A stretch of DNA of 34,678 nt from Candidatus Methylomirabilota bacterium (lineage in GTDB: Bacteria > Methylomirabilota > Methylomirabilia > Methylomirabilales > Methylomirabilaceae): positions 1-34,678 of the forward strand of contig PQAM01000005.1 in the NCBI GenBank assembly GCA_003104975.1, written 5' to 3'. Position 1 is the stretch's first letter, and every line of letters starts with the position of its first letter. Shown one piece after another: positions 33,110-34,678 of the stretch. The position numbers were made by a program, and so were the translations under genes. Under the pieces are notes generated by a model. That model made no database searches and was not told the DNA's origin. It saw nothing but the letters and a program-made list of their open reading frames with translations.

Positions 33110-33567
33110 CCCGCCGCCTGATCGGCCTTCGGGCGCGCGTCATCACGGAACGTCCGAACGAGATCGAACAGCCCATCCTGAAGGAGATTCTCAGCCGGCG
33201 TCAGGAGACGATCCGGCGGACTATCTCCCAGCGCAATGCCACCTTCTTCGAGGCCGAAGCCGATAAGCTGGGCGGCTGGGCGGATGATTTGAAGGTCGGC
33301 CTGGAACGCGAGATTAAAGACCTGGACCGCCAGATCAAGGAGGCTCGTCGCTCGACCAAGGCTACCCTGACCCTGGAGGATAAGCTGGCGGGTCAGAAAC
33401 AGGTCAAAGCGCTCGAGACCTAGCGCAACGCCAAACGCCGGACCCTCTTTGAAGCGCAGGACGAGATTGACCGCCGTCGCGAACAGCTCATTGCGGAGAT
33501 TGAGAGCAAGTTGCAGCACCGCGTCTCACAGACGCCACTGTTCTCGATTCGGTGGAGCCTGACATGA
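33110..33567 (+). pseudogene. C-terminal remnant of an SNF2/DEAD-type helicase with an in-frame TAG
   Basis: A frame with no start of its own encodes QRNATFFEAEADKLGGWADD, KVGLEREIKDLDRQIKEAR and DKLAGQKQVKALET. After TAG at 33421-33423 it continues in the same frame with RNAKRRTLFEAQDEIDRRRE and ends QTPLFSIRWSLT at 33567. This charged coiled-coil followed by PLF-I-W is the C-terminal end of large SNF2-like helicases found in restriction/defence loci. The TAG replaces a codon that is probably CAG (Gln). The ATPase part is missing, so the gene is a double-damaged relic. The upstream limit is approximate. Confidence 0.65.
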
Positions 33568-33649
33568 TCCGAAGCGTCCACTTGACGTACATTCGCAATA
33601 CTGCGAACATGTGACGTGTCTAACGAGAGAACGACTGAGAGGCTTGACG

Positions 33650-33982
33650 ATGCCTAAAGGTAAGAAACCACCCACCACTGATGCCGTGGAAATTCTCCAC
33701 CGCCGCTATTATGCAGGCCGACCCGAACGGCTTGCGGCGCTTGAGCAGGCACGCGCCAACGATAGCGTGGCCCGAAAAATCGCCGCCCTGCGCGTCAAGG
33801 CCGGGTTGACACAACGCCAACTGGCCAAGCTGGTCGGCACTACGCCCTCCGTCATTTGCCGGCTCGAGAATGCGGACTATGAAGGTCACTCGCTGGCGAT
33901 GTTGAACAGGATTGCCGCCGCGCTGAATCAGCGGGTGGAAATTCGTTTCGTGCAAGCCCGCGAGCGGGTTCAGCACACATGA
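33650..33982 (+). CDS. XRE-family helix-turn-helix antitoxin-like regulator (HigA-like)
   Basis: The 110-residue protein has a Cro/C1-type helix-turn-helix, KIAALRVKAGLTQRQLAKLVGTTPSVICRLENAD, near residues 44-77, followed by SLAMLNRIAAALNQRVEI. This is the HigA-type arrangement in which the toxin gene normally lies just upstream; here the upstream 80 bp is empty and borders a pseudogene. The ATG at 33650 has GAGAGG eight bases before it; the GTG at 33611 has no ribosome site. The stop overlaps the next start (ATGA). Confidence 0.85.
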   Translation: MPKGKKPPTTDAVEILHRRYYAGRPERLAALEQARANDSVARKIAALRVKAGLTQRQLAKLVGTTPSVICRLENADYEGHSLAMLNRIAAALNQRVEIRFVQARERVQHT

Positions 33983-34158
33983 CACGTATTGTTGGCCCTC
34001 GCACGTTGCGTGATGCGATGACTGCCCGCATGACTCGCGTCGAAGAAGCCTGGATCACGGAAGCGGAGCGCCGGTTTTCCGAATGGCGTCGTGGGAAACG
34101 GGTGGGAATTCCAGGTGACCGCGCCCTCAAGCAAATTCGAAGGGACCTTGGCTGGTGA
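33979..34158 (+). CDS. Short Unstab_antitox-like (addiction module component) protein
   Basis: The 59-residue protein contains EEAWITEAERRFSEWRRGKRVGIPGDRAL (residues about 22-50). It follows the pattern W-x-x-E-x-x-R-R-x-x-x-x-x-x-G-K-x-x-x-I-P-G of putative addiction module components (PF09720-type antitoxins), usually paired with a ParE-like toxin. It overlaps the XRE gene by 4 bp (ATGA) and the following zinc-finger gene by 4 bp (GTGA), so all three are translationally coupled. No ParE-like partner is present. Confidence 0.6.
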   Translation: MTRIVGPRTLRDAMTARMTRVEEAWITEAERRFSEWRRGKRVGIPGDRALKQIRRDLGW

Positions 34159-34409
34159 AGGTGCTGTCGGAGAAAGCGCCGATGATGTGCGTGATTTGTA
34201 AGAACAGGACAACTCGATCGGGCAAAGCCACGGTCACTCTGGAGCGTGAAGGCGTGACTCTCGTGATCAAGGGTATGCCGGCACAAGTCTGCGCGAATTG
34301 TGGCGAAGAGTATGTGGATGAGGCCACGACCTCACTCTTGCTCAAAACCGCCGAAGAAGCGGTGCGGACCGGCGTACAGGTAGAGGTTCGCCAATACGCA
34401 GCAGCTTAG
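34155..34409 (+). CDS. YgiT/MqsA-type zinc-finger antitoxin-like protein
   Basis: The 84-residue protein has the YgiT-type zinc finger (CVICKN near residues 12-17 and CANCGEEYVD near 46-55), followed by a short helical tail without the MqsA DNA-binding domain. Such proteins usually accompany a DUF4258 or MqsR-like toxin gene. The start is GTG at 34155, overlapping the upstream stop. No toxin is next to it. Confidence 0.82.
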   Translation: MKVLSEKAPMMCVICKNRTTRSGKATVTLEREGVTLVIKGMPAQVCANCGEEYVDEATTSLLLKTAEEAVRTGVQVEVRQYAAA

Positions 34410-34454
34410 ACGAATCGGCATGTCCGCGAAGCCCAAGTGGAGGTGATATAACGG

Positions 34455-34658
34455 ATGGGACGGCACCCTATGCGGAAACAACCCCCTCCATTCTACCATC
34501 GCATCAGGCAAATCCTGGAGTCTGCTCGGGCTGGCGCCGCCCGTTCGGTCAATACCGCCCAAGTAATGGCCTACTGGCTCATCGGGCGCGAGATCGTGGA
34601 GGAAGAACAAAAGGGGCATAAGCGAGCAGAGTACGGAGAGGCACTACTTCAAGATTGA
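34455..34658 (+). pseudogene. DUF1016 (YhcG-type PD-(D/E)xK nuclease) gene, N-terminus only, cut by an IS end
   Basis: The 67-residue frame contains ILESARAGAARSVNTAQVMA and YWLIGREIVEEEQKGHKRAE, the N-terminal signature of DUF1016 proteins, which are normally about 350 residues with a C-terminal nuclease domain. After EALLQD the reading frame meets the IS end at 34656, whose first three bases TGA act as the stop. The catalytic domain is missing here and could lie beyond the IS outside the window. Confidence 0.8.
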
Positions 34659-34678
34659 CCTTCCCCCGGTTTCCTGGA
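34656..34678. mobile_element. Terminal inverted repeat of an IS3-family (IS407-like) element, outer end
   Basis: TGACCTTCCCCCGG and the following bases are the reverse complement of the first 21 bases of the window. The element itself extends to the right, out of view. It interrupts the DUF1016 gene. The same element ends at both window edges, in the orientations expected for two separate copies flanking the region. Confidence 0.7.

Overview
The window is about 34.7 kb of GC-rich DNA from a Gram-negative (diderm) bacterium. It encodes an outer-membrane porin, TolQ/TolR, TatA/TatC, a lipoprotein and periplasmic PstS. The gene content and style resemble the NC10 phylum (Candidatus Methylomirabilis-like), but that is a low-confidence guess made without any search. 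Both ends carry the same roughly 21-bp terminal inverted repeat of an IS3-family (IS407-like) element, facing outwards. The window is therefore probably a contig that stopped at two copies of a repeated insertion sequence.

Left edge (1-1100): what looks like a mobile integron gene cassette on the minus strand. A PD-(D/E)xK nuclease-like gene is followed four bases after its stop by a well-formed attC site, and a second cassette gene beyond it is cut by the IS end. Positions 1100-1900 hold no gene but several dispersed palindromic repeats.

Phosphate region (1930-14540): two Pho-box-like promoters with the same geometry precede (i) two small unknown genes plus an OprO/P-type porin and (ii) pstS-pstC-pstA-pstB-phoU. 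The phoU product is a fusion of PhoU with a DUF47 (Pit-accessory) domain. Facing it on the minus strand are a Pit phosphate transporter and a stand-alone DUF47 protein, so high-affinity and low-affinity phosphate uptake lie side by side. tatA-tatC and tolQ-tolR share that minus-strand block.

Housekeeping region (15810-29550): ubiX, maf, a DUF4321 gene and a tetrapyrrole cluster glyA-nrdR-hemA-hemC-cobA/hemD with a clear sigma70 promoter. Next come a GrdB-family gene interrupted by one in-frame UGA that reads best as selenocysteine, then clpB, a HEAT-repeat lipoprotein, bactofilin and a DUF218 protein.

Right part (29630-34678): an uncharacterised gene, a fatty-acyl-AMP ligase overlapping a small four-helix membrane protein, and tRNA-Glu. 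Immediately after the tRNA comes a decaying accessory zone: a UPF0175 antitoxin with a remnant of its toxin, a helicase C-terminal pseudogene, three translationally coupled antitoxin-like genes without a toxin, and a DUF1016 nuclease gene cut by the IS end.
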